A stretch of DNA of 64,000 nt from Pseudomaricurvus sp965656525 (GCA_965656525.1 CBFHKY010000017.1:1-64000); one strand, 5' to 3'; shown: positions 44,269-53,759, counted from the stretch's first letter. Translations and numbers: made by a program. Notes: generated from the letters alone by a model not told the origin.

Positions 44269-45228
44269 TTAAGTGTCTGATGCAGGCTTTGCGGCCACCG
44301 GAGAAGACTTAACCGGCACAGTTTTTTCTAGCCGAACGGTGACCCGTCGGTTTTTCTCCCGCCCACTGGCGCTGCGATTAGAGGCCACCGGATAGCGCTC
44401 GCCGTGCCAACGCACAACAATTTTGTCTTTTGATATACCTCTTTCAACCAGCTGACGCATAATAAACTCAGCCCGCTGCTGAGATAAATCAAGATTTTCT
44501 GTGCGCGTGCCTGAACTGTCTGTATGGCCATCAATATAAAATGCCTTTATGGATTTGTCGGCTTTCACATAGGTGGCTATATGATCCAGCTTTTGAACCT
44601 CGGCTTTGGGCAAATCATCTATACCCGCCTGAAAATAAATAGCGGTGCGATTGATTTGGTCGAAATTTACTGGCAACAGCCCCGTCAAGCACCCTTGATA
44701 CTCTTCATAAGCGCCGCGAAAGTTAATCGGACTCAGCACCACATCCATATCGCGCTCTGACTCAAACCAAGCTTTACGGCTAAACACCAATTGCTGACCA
44801 GCAAAGAGCTCTTCTAACATGCCTGCGGACTCTTTAGAGCCCACATTGATCATGCTAACCCCCTTCTTGACCTTAACCATCCCCAGGGTGCGCTCCAGCC
44901 CAGAGTGCTTCCAAAGCGGCATTTGAGACATCAGTTTAGCCTCACCGGCCGCTAATTTTGTGTCCTGTGGGATTAACTGAAACATGCCATCTTCACCAGC
45001 CTCATGCACAAATGCCGCCGCCCCATAAAAAGGGATTTCATGACTTAAGCGGCATTCAAATACTGAGCTTTTGGCCGCCCAGCTGGAGAGGTCAAGGGGC
45101 GCCTGATAGCGACTCGTCGCGGCATCTACCGACACACAAAGCGCCCACAAAACCACGCCAAAACCGACACCCCCTAAGCTGCGCCCACGCAATACCACTA
45201 AAAAATGTAAGTACTTGCAAACCCACAT
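44269..45228 (-). CDS. motY: Sodium-type flagellar motor protein MotY
   Basis: MotY forms the T ring at the flagellar basal body and anchors PomAB/MotCD-type stators. After a signal sequence (about 36 residues, ending VSVDA) the MotY N-domain begins YQAPLDLSSWAAKSSVFECRLSHEIPFYGAAAFVHEAGE, with the Cys that pairs with the Cys in EYQGCLTGLLP. The C-terminal OmpA-like domain has AFYIDGHTDSSGTRTENLDLSQQRAEFIMRQL and RYPVASNRSASGREKNRRV, for peptidoglycan binding. The ATG at 45228 is preferred to a TTG at 45234, though no strong ribosome site is seen. It is divergent from pyrC, as in related bacteria. Confidence 0.9.
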   Translation of the reverse strand: MWVCKYLHFLVVLRGRSLGGVGFGVVLWALCVSVDAATSRYQAPLDLSSWAAKSSVFECRLSHEIPFYGAAAFVHEAGEDGMFQLIPQDTKLAAGEAKLMSQMPLWKHSGLERTLGMVKVKKGVSMINVGSKESAGMLEELFAGQQLVFSRKAWFESERDMDVVLSPINFRGAYEEYQGCLTGLLPVNFDQINRTAIYFQAGIDDLPKAEVQKLDHIATYVKADKSIKAFYIDGHTDSSGTRTENLDLSQQRAEFIMRQLVERGISKDKIVVRWHGERYPVASNRSASGREKNRRVTVRLEKTVPVKSSPVAAKPASDT

Positions 45229-45346
45229 ACGCAAACATTAACCTCACTTAGAACTTCTCGTAACAGTTATCGGCCTATTCGAGCTGTGCTTTAACCCCTT
45301 TTTTCGGTAGCATTCCCTCCCTGCCGATCGTTTTTTGGAGCTACCA

Positions 45347-46399
45347 ATGCCTGAACCGACATCCACTGTCGACACTTTAACCATTACCCGACCTGATGAC
45401 TGGCATATCCACCTACGTGACGGTGACGCTCTGGGCAGTACCGTCCCAGATGTGGCAAACACTTTTGGCCGCGCCATTATCATGCCAAACTTGGTGCCAC
45501 CGGTTTTAAATGCTGAACAAATCACGCAATACCGTGAACGTATTTTAGCTCAAAAACCTGCCAACTCAGTATTTGAGCCCCTGATGGTGATGTACTTAAC
45601 CGACAACACAACACCGGCCGATATCGCCGCCGCTAGCCAAGCAGGTGCGGTTGCTTGCAAGCTGTACCCTGCAGGTGCCACAACCAATTCTGACTCAGGC
45701 GTTACCGATCTGCGTAAAGTTTACCCAGCATTGGAAGCCATGCAGGCCAATAACATGCGGTTTTTAATGCACGGCGAGGTGACCGACAGCAACATCGATA
45801 TTTTTGACCGCGAAAAGGTTTTCATTGATCGCACTTTGGTAAATTTGACCAAAGATTTTCCAGAGCTGCGCATGGTGCTAGAGCACATTACCACGAAAGA
45901 CTCTGCCGATTTTGTGGCTCAATCAAGCACGCCTATTGCGGCCACTATTACGGCGCACCACCTGCTTTTCAATCGCAATCATATGCTGGCAGGGGGCATT
46001 CGACCGCACTATTATTGCCTGCCAATCCTTAAACGTAACACCCATCAAGAAGCGCTAATTGCTGCAGCGACCAGCGGCAACCACAAGTTTTTTCTAGGTA
46101 CCGACTCCGCTCCTCACGCACGCAATAAAAAAGAAGCCGCCTGTGGCTGCGCCGGCGCCTACACCGCATTTCATGGCATCGAACTTTATGCCGAAGTGTT
46201 TGATAGAGCCGGTGCTCTGGATAAGCTGGAAAACTTTGCCAGCGTATTTGGGCCTGCATTTTATGACTTACCACAAAACACTGACACCATCACTCTGAGC
46301 CGCGAATCGTGGCAGATTCCAGACCGCTTATCCTTGGGTAATGAAGAACTCACCCCTCTGATGGCAGGAGAAACTCTCCATTGGCGTCGTACAGCCTAA
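45347..46399 (+). CDS. pyrC: Dihydroorotase PyrC
   Basis: The zinc amidohydrolase of pyrimidine synthesis, type II, 350 aa. ITRPDDWHIHLRDGDAL carries the first metal His pair near residue 20. CKLYPAGATTNSDSGV carries the carbamylated Lys, followed by LMHGEVTD, ITAHHLLFNRNHMLAGGIRPHYYCLPILKR and FLGTDSAPHARNKKE with the catalytic Asp. The ATG at 45347 has GGAG seven bases upstream; an upstream TTG at 45335 lies inside that site. rnt follows after 16 bases, so they form one unit. Confidence 0.95.
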   Translation: MPEPTSTVDTLTITRPDDWHIHLRDGDALGSTVPDVANTFGRAIIMPNLVPPVLNAEQITQYRERILAQKPANSVFEPLMVMYLTDNTTPADIAAASQAGAVACKLYPAGATTNSDSGVTDLRKVYPALEAMQANNMRFLMHGEVTDSNIDIFDREKVFIDRTLVNLTKDFPELRMVLEHITTKDSADFVAQSSTPIAATITAHHLLFNRNHMLAGGIRPHYYCLPILKRNTHQEALIAAATSGNHKFFLGTDSAPHARNKKEAACGCAGAYTAFHGIELYAEVFDRAGALDKLENFASVFGPAFYDLPQNTDTITLSRESWQIPDRLSLGNEELTPLMAGETLHWRRTA

Positions 46400-46415
46400 G
46401 CTTAAGGAGCTCCAA

Positions 46416-47108
46416 ATGAGCACTATGGAACCAGCCGTCACTCTTGATAAAGATCACAGCAAGTCGGCTCTTGCTATGCGTTTTAGAGGCTTTCTGCCGG
46501 TCATCGTGGACGTGGAGACGGGCGGTTTCGAATCCGAGACTGATGCACTTCTAGAAATTGCCGCCGTCACTCTAGAGATTGACGACAACGGTTTGCTTAG
46601 CCGAGGAGAAACCTTCGATTACCACATCGAACCGTTTGAAGGCGCCAACATTGAGCAGTCTGCATTAGATTTCACTGGAATCGACCTAGAAAGCCCTGAT
46701 CGTCCTGCTATGCCTGAATTCATCGCATTGCCCGAACTGTTTCGCGATATTCGACGCGCAGTCAAACAGCATGGCTGTACTCGGGCTGTTATGGTTGCTC
46801 ACAACGCTCATTTCGATTTAGGGTTTGTGAATGCCGCCGCTAACCGCTGCGAGATCAAACGTAATCCCTTCCACCCTTTTAGCTGTTTCGACACCGCGAC
46901 CTTAAGCGGCTTGGCCTTTGGCCAAACCGTGCTGGCCAAGACCTGCCAACTGGCAGGGATTGAGTTTTCCAACAGCGAAGCACACTCAGCCGCTTACGAT
47001 GCTGAAAAAACGGCCGATCTGTTCTGCTTGATTGTCAATCGCTGGCAAACCTTAGGCGGCTGGCCATTACAAGAACCTACGCCGGCGGATGACAAGCCCG
47101 CCCAGTGA
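46416..47108 (+). CDS. rnt: Ribonuclease T
   Basis: RNase T trims the 3' ends of tRNA and other stable RNAs. The 230-residue product is a DEDDh exonuclease. Motif I is VIVDVETGGFESETDALLEIAAV near residue 30, motif II VMVAHNAHFDLGFVNAA, and motif III EAHSAAYDAEKTADLFCLI with the catalytic His. AAGGAG lies seven bases before the ATG. The motY-pyrC-rnt order is shared with pseudomonads. Confidence 0.95.
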   Translation: MSTMEPAVTLDKDHSKSALAMRFRGFLPVIVDVETGGFESETDALLEIAAVTLEIDDNGLLSRGETFDYHIEPFEGANIEQSALDFTGIDLESPDRPAMPEFIALPELFRDIRRAVKQHGCTRAVMVAHNAHFDLGFVNAAANRCEIKRNPFHPFSCFDTATLSGLAFGQTVLAKTCQLAGIEFSNSEAHSAAYDAEKTADLFCLIVNRWQTLGGWPLQEPTPADDKPAQ

Positions 47109-47135
47109 AGCAGTGAAGCCATTTACAAAACCAAG

Positions 47136-47167
47136 CCAAAAAAAAGGGCCGCCCTTCGGCGACCCTT
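47136..47167 (-). terminator. Rho-independent terminator of the peroxiredoxin gene
   Basis: On the minus strand AAGGGTCGCC-GAAG-GGCGGCCCTT is followed by eight T residues, about 20 bases after the peroxiredoxin stop. The same hairpin can also end the convergent rnt transcript, with a weaker tail. Confidence 0.88.
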
Positions 47168-47187
47168 CTCTATAACAACCTTAGAAA

Positions 47188-47790
47188 TTACAAGTTGTCA
47201 GCATTCTCGCTCAGGTAAGCGGCCACACCGTCTGGTGAAGCGGTCATACCTTTGTCGCCCTTGTTCCAACCGGCAGGGCATACTTCACCGTGCTCTTGGT
47301 GGAATGCCAAAGCATCAACCATACGCAGCATTTCATCAACGTTACGACCCAGTGGCAAATCGTTAACCACTTGGTGACGAACAACACCTTCTTCGTCAAT
47401 CAGGAAAGAACCACGGAAAGCAACACCACCTGCAGATTCAACATCGTAGGCTTGGCAAATTTCGTGTTTGGTGTCTGCAACCAAAGTGTATTTAACAGGA
47501 CCGATGCCGCCAGCGTTAACGGGGGTGTTACGCCATGCGTTGTGAGAAAACTGAGAATCGATAGAAACACCGATAACCTCTACACCGCGCTGCTGGAATT
47601 CTTCAAAGCGGTGATCAAAGGCCAACAGCTCAGAAGGACAAACAAAAGTGAAGTCCAGAGGGTAGAAGAAGATGACAGCTTTCTTGCCTTTTATGGCTTC
47701 TGACAGCGTGTATGAGTCTACAATTTCGCCACTGCCTAGAACAGCTGCAGCGGTAAAGTCTGGAGCTGGTTTGCTTACTAATACGCCCAT
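47188..47790 (-). CDS. Typical 2-Cys peroxiredoxin
   Basis: A 200-residue thiol peroxidase of the Prx1/AhpC class that reduces hydrogen peroxide and organic peroxides. The peroxidatic site is FFYPLDFTFVCPSELLAF (Cys near residue 51) and the resolving Cys is in HGEVCPAGWNKG (near 172). The conserved catalytic Arg is in AFRGSFLID. GGGAGATTTTCT precedes the ATG. No ahpF is adjacent, so thioredoxin is the likely reductant. Transcription diverges from bfd. Confidence 0.93.
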   Translation of the reverse strand: MGVLVSKPAPDFTAAAVLGSGEIVDSYTLSEAIKGKKAVIFFYPLDFTFVCPSELLAFDHRFEEFQQRGVEVIGVSIDSQFSHNAWRNTPVNAGGIGPVKYTLVADTKHEICQAYDVESAGGVAFRGSFLIDEEGVVRHQVVNDLPLGRNVDEMLRMVDALAFHQEHGEVCPAGWNKGDKGMTASPDGVAAYLSENADNL

Positions 47791-48073
47791 AGAAAATCTC
47801 CCTTAGAATAGTATTTTGAAGGTGCAAAAGAATCACCGTAACGAACGGCTACAGCAAAGAATTGGGGCCAACGAGCTCGAAATTCAAGGGTATACCTATG
47901 AGAATAATCATGCCCAATAGCAGTGAGCTATACTACACCGCCTATATACCGAATCACATTAAATTTTTAAATCACCCTGATTGCTCACTTTTAGCTGTAA
48001 AACCCACCCGACGCCATCCACTGAAAAGTTTTGACCTGCATCAAATACAAACGACAATCGATCCCAACTGTTA
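47791..48073. other. Intergenic region between the peroxiredoxin and bfd promoters
   Basis: About 280 bases, AT-rich, with a 71-codon open frame (47862-48077) that lacks a ribosome-binding site and family likeness. It should hold the peroxiredoxin promoter; no OxyR site was recognised. Confidence 0.4.
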
Positions 48074-48102
48074 TTGACAACAATTCTCGTTAGCACTACT
48101 AT
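48074..48102 (+). promoter_or_regulatory. Sigma-70 promoter with Fur-like box upstream of bfd
   Basis: TTGACA (48074-48079), a 17-base spacer and TACTAT (48097-48102) form a near-consensus promoter. The 15-base segment TGACAACAATTCTCG (48075-48089) within it matches about 10 of 14 positions of the Fur core TGATAAT-N-ATTATCA. Iron-dependent repression of bfd is therefore likely. Confidence 0.6.
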
Positions 48103-48257
48103 GATTACACGCTCTTATGAACTCAACTCTCTCAGTAACTGACTACCAAGCGACAGAAGTTGAATTCAGTAATCGTAAGACGGGTTACCCAGCAATCGCT
48201 GCCAGACATTAGCCACACACCTGACAATGTCGGCAATTGTTTACGAGGTTTTCACTC

Positions 48258-48470
48258 ATGTATGTATGTTTGTGCAAAGGCATTACCGACACGCACATCA
48301 AAGATGCGATCTATGGCGGAGCAACGACCTTGCGCCAAGTACGCAATGAGCTTGGCGTCATGAGCCAATGTGGGCGCTGTGGCGTAACCACAAAAAAGAT
48401 CATTGATGACACGCTGGCATCATCCGAGATGAACCTGCAAGAACCGGCTTTGTTTTACGCCGCTAGCTAA
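48258..48470 (+). CDS. bfd: Bacterioferritin-associated ferredoxin Bfd
   Basis: A 70-residue [2Fe-2S] protein that donates electrons to bacterioferritin to release stored iron. It begins MYVCLCKGITDTHIKDAI and includes LGVMSQCGRCGVTTKKIIDD; the Cys pairs CLC and CGRC with fitting spacing bind the cluster. The ATG at 48258 has GAGG about 10 bases upstream; an upstream in-frame ATG at 48237 is not needed. Bacterioferritin itself is not adjacent. A Fur-like promoter lies about 160 bases upstream. Confidence 0.9.
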   Translation: MYVCLCKGITDTHIKDAIYGGATTLRQVRNELGVMSQCGRCGVTTKKIIDDTLASSEMNLQEPALFYAAS

Positions 48471-48674
48471 CCTCAAGGGGGTACCTCTCAGTTTTGGTGC
48501 CCAACGCCCTCCTAATCAGTTACTGAGCGCCCGTTTGGCGAGCCTCAACTTACTCTGTTGATTTCTTCCTCTGAGATCACTTTCTACCCGAGTTTACTGC
48601 AGGTATAATCATACCTTCTACAATCACCCACGCGCGTTTCAGGCTCCTGAAACCACACTCCGAGGATATACACC

Positions 48675-49952
48675 TTGCAACTGGATCAAGCCACCACTGA
48701 ACAACTGCAACAATGGGAAACCGAGCTGAGCAATCAATATCAAACCTTGCAAGCCCAATCCCTGAGTTTGGATTTAACTCGTGGCAAACCTTCAGCTGAA
48801 CAGCTGAGTTTGTCCGATGCACTAGATGGTATTCTCAAAGGTGAATACCTCGCCAAAGATGGCACAGATGTGCGTAATTATGGCGGGCTAGAAGGCATCG
48901 CCGAGGCTCGCCAGCTGGGTGCAGAAATGCTAGGCACAACGCCGGATCAAGTGTTCGCTGGCGGCAACAGCAGCCTGACATTGATGTTCCAAGCCGTACA
49001 GTTTGCTTTCGAATACGGACTCACAGGCCCTGAGTCAGCCTGGAAGAGATTAAAGAGCCCCAAATTTCTTTGCCCTGTGCCTGGATATGATCGACATTTC
49101 TCGGTATGCGAGCAGGTAGGCATCGAGCTCATCACGGTTCCTATGCTGGCAACTGGCCCAGACATGGATCAAGTGGAGTCCATGATTTCAGCTGATCCGT
49201 CTATTGTGGGCATGTGGTGTGTTCCAAAATATTCCAACCCTACCGGCGTTGTGTACAGCGATGAAACCGTAGAGCGAATTGCTAAGTTGGGCAAAATTGC
49301 TAACGCGCATTTCCGTGTGTTTTGGGATAATGCCTATGCGGTACATGACTTAGTAGAAAATCCGCCGCAGCTGGCCAATATTGCTCAAGCTTGTGCAGCC
49401 TGTGGCACCGAAGACAGTGTGCTTCAGTTTGCGTCGACATCGAAAATTACTCACGCTGGCGCTGGTGTTGCATTCTTATCGGCCTCAATGAAAAACCTAG
49501 ATGGATTCAAAAAAATTCTATCGAATGGCACCATTGGCCCCGATAAAGTTAACCAGTTGCGCCACTGTAAACTCATTCCTGATGTCGATGCCTTGATGGC
49601 CCATATGAAAAAACACGCCGGCATCATCAACCCACGCTTCAGCTGTGTGCTCGACAACTTATCTCGCGCTTTCGACGGGACGGATTTGGGCAATTGGGAA
49701 ACACCTGAAGGGGGCTATTTTATATCGTTCGATACTCGCCCTGGTTGCGCCAAAGCGGTGGTAAAGCTGGCCGCTGAAGCTGGTGTCAAACTGACACCAG
49801 CAGGCGCAACATTTCCTTATGGCAATGACCCAGAAGACCGCAATATCCGCATTGCACCCACTGTACCCTCAGAAGGTGATGTGGATAAAGCCATGAAAGT
49901 TTTTGAGGTCTGCGTGAAACTGGCATCAGTAAAGGAACAACTGAACCGGTAG
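48675..49952 (+). CDS. PLP-dependent aspartate-type aminotransferase (MocR-like catalytic family)
   Basis: A 425-residue fold-type I aminotransferase of the family that includes the single-domain aspartate transaminase of Corynebacterium. It has LSLDLTRGKPSAEQLSLSDAL near residue 35, YGGLEGIAEARQLGAEMLG, VFAGGNSSLTLMF, and WCVPKYSNPTGVVYSDETVERI. VFWDNAYAVHDL comes next, and the PLP lysine in ASTSKITHAGAGVAFLSAS. The GxxRPxxL signature of regulator-linked MocR proteins has no HTH attached here. TTG at 48675 with GAGG upstream is the start, since no ATG precedes the homology. Substrates are not settled. Confidence 0.85.
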   Translation: MQLDQATTEQLQQWETELSNQYQTLQAQSLSLDLTRGKPSAEQLSLSDALDGILKGEYLAKDGTDVRNYGGLEGIAEARQLGAEMLGTTPDQVFAGGNSSLTLMFQAVQFAFEYGLTGPESAWKRLKSPKFLCPVPGYDRHFSVCEQVGIELITVPMLATGPDMDQVESMISADPSIVGMWCVPKYSNPTGVVYSDETVERIAKLGKIANAHFRVFWDNAYAVHDLVENPPQLANIAQACAACGTEDSVLQFASTSKITHAGAGVAFLSASMKNLDGFKKILSNGTIGPDKVNQLRHCKLIPDVDALMAHMKKHAGIINPRFSCVLDNLSRAFDGTDLGNWETPEGGYFISFDTRPGCAKAVVKLAAEAGVKLTPAGATFPYGNDPEDRNIRIAPTVPSEGDVDKAMKVFEVCVKLASVKEQLNR

Positions 49953-50072
49953 TAGGCGTTCACGAGTCATAACGCGACAATCGGCAGCTTCTTGCTGGCG
50001 ATTGTCGCCTCAATAAATGAATGTCCCCTCGGTAACGGAATAATAACTAGAAGCTGCTTTTTTACGGATTCT

Positions 50073-50693
50073 TTAACCAAGCTTTGATAAGCGCTGAAGA
50101 ATAACCGCTTGTATCCCTTTTCGTTCCATTACTGACAAGTGATCCAACTTATGCACCTGTATCGTGTGAAGGTGCAAAAATGGGGTCTTTGCATTCATTT
50201 CGCGCAGATCTCCTTTTTTCAGCACCGGCAGTAGCGGCCGCCCCTCTGGACGCCGCTGGTTAACCACCCTTAAGCCCACGTGCAGCGGCACCGTGCGATA
50301 GCGAGTTTTGCCACTCTTAAAAGGGATCAACAGATGCATGCCCTCCTTTCCAATCGCACTGCCAGAAATAACGCTCAGCCCTGTCGGTGCAACCGCCTGT
50401 TCAGGTAAGCCGTGAAAAATATCGTGATGAGCATAAGGGTTAGGGAGGATAACCAAGCGACGATCTTCTTCTTTTGGGAAAAAAATATTGTAGTTAGTGT
50501 AGAGCTGCTGAACAGAATCGGAAAACACACAAAGCTTGTTCTCAAACCCCATCACGAAATCAATAGCCCGTTGACGTTGTTTGAACGAGTCTAGATCCCA
50601 GACTAGGTCATTGTTCTCAAACGCCAATTCCACTGACTCCTCACAAGATGAGCAACATTGCTCGTTAACGACAAAACGTCGTCTTTCGTACAC
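50073..50693 (-). CDS. Unrecognised protein, possibly a degenerate PilZ protein
   Basis: A 206-residue soluble protein I do not recognise. MYERRRFVVNEQCCSSCEES at the N terminus contains three adjacent arginines and a C-x2-C pair. The middle has GLSVISGSAIGKEGMHLLIPF, loosely like the second strand region of PilZ domains, and the end HLSVMERKGIQAVILQRLSKLG resembles the closing helix of such proteins. The key D-x-S-x-x-G motif is absent. The start appears to be GTG at 50693 without a clear ribosome site. No operon partner. Confidence 0.5.
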   Translation of the reverse strand: MYERRRFVVNEQCCSSCEESVELAFENNDLVWDLDSFKQRQRAIDFVMGFENKLCVFSDSVQQLYTNYNIFFPKEEDRRLVILPNPYAHHDIFHGLPEQAVAPTGLSVISGSAIGKEGMHLLIPFKSGKTRYRTVPLHVGLRVVNQRRPEGRPLLPVLKKGDLREMNAKTPFLHLHTIQVHKLDHLSVMERKGIQAVILQRLSKLG

Positions 50694-50979
50694 ATCATCA
50701 AAACGAGATCATTCTAAAAAGTATCTTCAATTATGAACATAAGTACAACACGGGAACATAAGTTAATTCACTCAAAACGCTAAGATGATCAATTTTGACA
50801 GCCAACTCGCCGTATTTCACAACACTAGAGGCCTAAAAGCCTACCAGCCTAGACCATAGATTGTTGCATGTGCTCTATTAGTTATAGACGATTCCCACTG
50901 TTGCTGCAGAAGTCATGGGTGAATCGGCCATTAGTTTTTGCTATGCTCCTTGGCCGATTAAATCTCTACTGGAGCGGAC

Positions 50980-51324
50980 ATGACCACGCTTTACGGCATT
51001 AGCAATTGTGACACGGTGAAAAAAGCTCGTAACTGGCTTGACGAAGCGGGCGTAACATTCACCTTTCACGATTTCCGCAAAGACGGCTTAACCTCCCAGC
51101 AGGTTGAAGGGTGGATCAAGTCACTCGGCTGGGAAACATTAGTGAATAAGCGCAGCACAACTTGGAAAGGTTTAAGCGAAGAGGCTAAAGCCTCCCTTAA
51201 CGATGAGTCTGTTATTGCACTGATTGTAGAGCAGCCTACTCTGGTCAAACGCCCTCTGCTAGAACATAACGACCACATCGGCGTGGGTTTCAAAAGCGCT
51301 GATTACCAAGCTGTGTTTCGCTAA
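50980..51324 (+). CDS. ArsC/Spx family protein (YffB-like)
   Basis: A 114-residue thioredoxin-fold protein of the ArsC/Spx family. The N-terminal LYGISNCDTVKKARNWLDEAGVTFTFHDFRKDGL holds a single redox Cys near residue 10. NKRSTTWKGL and LVKRPLLEH are conserved. The group matches E. coli YffB, which may be a glutathione-dependent reductase; real arsenate activity is not implied. GGAGCGGAC precedes the ATG. It is followed by dapD and dapE, the usual neighbour set of YffB. Confidence 0.86.
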   Translation: MTTLYGISNCDTVKKARNWLDEAGVTFTFHDFRKDGLTSQQVEGWIKSLGWETLVNKRSTTWKGLSEEAKASLNDESVIALIVEQPTLVKRPLLEHNDHIGVGFKSADYQAVFR

Positions 51325-51384
51325 GGTTTGTGTTTTTATTTTAGCGTTATTTTTTTGCTCAATTTTGATGACATGGATTAACCA

Positions 51385-52419
51385 ATGACTGAACTTTTCT
51401 CTCTCGGCCTCGGTGTAGGCACACACAATGCGCAAGGTGAATGGCTGGAAGTGTTCTACCCCCAGCCGCTGTTACAACCAGACACCTCCACCGCTGCAGC
51501 CATTGCTGAAGCTATTGGCTTTTCGGGCGGCAATACCGCGATCCAACTGGACGCCGCAAAACTCGACGCATTAGCGGATGCTCTCGATGCTGCAGGCGAT
51601 AAAGAGCAAGCGTCTATTGTTCAATCGTTCCAAAATAGCCAACGCCCCCTAGTCGCAACACTTTTAGAAACCGACACTGCACCGAGTTCGGTGCCAGAGG
51701 TTTACCTGAAATTACACTTGCTGTCCCACCGCTTGGTCAAACCACATACCATTACTTTAGATGGCATGTTCGGCGCACTACCCAATGTAGCTTGGACCAA
51801 CCAAGGTGCTATCGATCTTGCCGAATTACCTGAGCGCCAACTAAAAGCTCGTCTAGTAGGTGAATTACTGGATGTAGACTGCGTCGATAAGTTTCCCAAA
51901 ATGACCAACTACGTGGTTCCCAAAGGTGTACGCATCGCACATACCGCTCGTGTACGCTTAGGTGCATACATTGGTGAAGGCACCACCGTCATGCACGAAG
52001 GATTTGTGAACTTTAATGCTGGCACCGAAGGCCCTGGTATGATCGAAGGTCGTATTTCGGCCGGCGTATTTGTGGGTAAAGGTTCAGACTTAGGTGGCGG
52101 TTGTTCCACTATGGGCACCCTGTCTGGCGGCGGTAACATTGTGATCTCCGTTGGTGACGAGTGCTTATTGGGCGCCAATGCGGGTATCGGCATTCCGCTT
52201 GGGGATCGCTGCACTGTCGAAGCGGGCTTATACATTACGGCTGGTAGCCGTGTGGCCGTACTTGACGATCAAGGCCAAGCCGTCGAAACCGTGAAAGCGC
52301 GTGATCTAGCGAGCAAGTCCGATCTGCTGTTCCGCCGCAACTCTGTATCCGGTGCTATTGAATGCAAAACCAATAAGAGTGCCATTGCGCTTAACGAAGA
52401 GCTACACGCCAATAACTGA
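51385..52419 (+). CDS. dapD: Tetrahydrodipicolinate N-succinyltransferase DapD
   Basis: DapD succinylates tetrahydrodipicolinate on the lysine and diaminopimelate pathway. It is the 344-residue long form common in pseudomonads. A left-handed beta-helix of hexapeptide repeats runs from IAHTARVRLGAYIGEGTTVMHEGFVNFNAGTEGP through GVFVGKGSDLGGGCSTMGTLSGGGNIVISVGDECLLGANAGIGIPLG. It is preceded by an N-terminal helical domain. The 60 bases after the ArsC-like gene allow co-transcription, and dapE follows. Confidence 0.94.
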   Translation: MTELFSLGLGVGTHNAQGEWLEVFYPQPLLQPDTSTAAAIAEAIGFSGGNTAIQLDAAKLDALADALDAAGDKEQASIVQSFQNSQRPLVATLLETDTAPSSVPEVYLKLHLLSHRLVKPHTITLDGMFGALPNVAWTNQGAIDLAELPERQLKARLVGELLDVDCVDKFPKMTNYVVPKGVRIAHTARVRLGAYIGEGTTVMHEGFVNFNAGTEGPGMIEGRISAGVFVGKGSDLGGGCSTMGTLSGGGNIVISVGDECLLGANAGIGIPLGDRCTVEAGLYITAGSRVAVLDDQGQAVETVKARDLASKSDLLFRRNSVSGAIECKTNKSAIALNEELHANN

Positions 52420-52617
52420 TTCAAGCCAGCTTATTGACCGTGAGTCTGAGAGGGCTAAACAAAGCCCCCTCAGGCTTACCTTATCTTCACAAACGTCTTG
52501 AGGACTGCGCGTCTAATCAATGACGACTCTTTTTGATGTTTTGCACACACGCCTTCTGAATGGCCCCCATTACACCTTTGCGCTAGAATGCCTGCTTTTA
52601 CTGAAAAGCGGTGCCCC

Positions 52618-53754
52618 ATGAATGCCCTGACCCCCACTTTGCAACTGACTTGTGACCTGATTGAGCGCTATTCTGTCACACCGGAAGACGCCGGTTGCCA
52701 ACAGTTAATCGCCGATCGCTTAGAGGCGATAGGTTTCCACATCGAGCATTTACGTTTTGGTGAGGTCGATAATTTATGGGCTATCCGTGGCACCGAAGGC
52801 CCTATACTGTGTTTTGCTGGTCATACCGATGTGGTGCCCACAGGGCCAGAAAACCAATGGCAACACCCGCCTTTCGAACCCGTTATTGAGAACGGTATGA
52901 TCTATGGCCGTGGCGCTGCAGACATGAAAGGTAGCTTGGCTGCTATGGTGGTTGCCTGTGAACAATTTATTACTGAGCATCCAAAGCACTCTGGTCGTAT
53001 TGCCTTCTTGCTGACCAGCGACGAGGAAGGCCCGGCCATCAATGGCACGGTCAAAGTCGTAGAGTGGCTGGAAGCTCGAAATGAAAAAATCACTTGGTGT
53101 GTAGTAGGCGAACCTTCAAGCACGGAGAAAACCGGAGACACCATTAAAAACGGACGCCGCGGCTCACTTGGCTGCTGGCTTACCGTACATGGTGTTCAAG
53201 GACATGTTGCCTACCCCCACCTAGCTGAAAATCCTATCCACCGCTTTGCCCCTGCGCTGGCTGAACTGAGCGGCCAAGAGTGGGACAAAGGTAACGATTT
53301 TTTCCCTGCCACCAGCTTTCAGGTATCTAACATCAACAGCGGTACTGGTGCTACCAATGTTATCCCCGGTGATGCCGAAGTAATCTTTAATTTTCGCTTT
53401 TCCACCGAGGTCACAGAAACACAATTGCGTGAACGTACCGAAGCCATTCTGAATAAACACGGCATTAATTACACCATCGATTGGCGTCTAAGCGGCCAGC
53501 CATTCCTCACGTCTGAAGGTCCATTGGTAGACGCCGCTATTGCCGCAATCAGAAACGCGACCGGTATAGACACCGAGCTGTCTACCGCCGGCGGTACGTC
53601 TGATGGACGTTTTATTGCTCCGACTGGTGCCCAAGTCGTCGAATTAGGCCCCGTGAATGCGACTATCCACAAGATTGACGAGTGTGTCGATGCCGCCGAG
53701 CTGGACGACCTAACCAATATGTACCAAGGCATTTTGTCTCATTTGTTGAGCTGA
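52618..53754 (+). CDS. dapE: Succinyl-diaminopimelate desuccinylase DapE
   Basis: A dinuclear-zinc M20 peptidase that removes succinate from N-succinyl-LL-diaminopimelate. The metal ligands are in LCFAGHTDVVPTG, YGRGAADMKGSLAAM, LTSDEEGPAING (catalytic Glu followed by a ligand Glu) and VVGEPSSTEKTGDTIKNGRRGS; the last His is in NATIHKIDE. The ATG at 52618 gives 378 aa and starts where homologues do; an ATG at 52588 would add ten residues. Confidence 0.94.
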   Translation: MNALTPTLQLTCDLIERYSVTPEDAGCQQLIADRLEAIGFHIEHLRFGEVDNLWAIRGTEGPILCFAGHTDVVPTGPENQWQHPPFEPVIENGMIYGRGAADMKGSLAAMVVACEQFITEHPKHSGRIAFLLTSDEEGPAINGTVKVVEWLEARNEKITWCVVGEPSSTEKTGDTIKNGRRGSLGCWLTVHGVQGHVAYPHLAENPIHRFAPALAELSGQEWDKGNDFFPATSFQVSNINSGTGATNVIPGDAEVIFNFRFSTEVTETQLRERTEAILNKHGINYTIDWRLSGQPFLTSEGPLVDAAIAAIRNATGIDTELSTAGGTSDGRFIAPTGAQVVELGPVNATIHKIDECVDAAELDDLTNMYQGILSHLLS

Positions 53755-53759
53755 TAGCG

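Noticed and set aside
47862..48077. 71-codon open frame upstream of bfd
   Set aside because: No ribosome site, AT-driven composition and overlap with the bfd promoter.
48118..48213. 31-codon open frame between the bfd promoter and bfd
   Set aside because: No ribosome-binding site and no recognisable features; likely untranslated leader.
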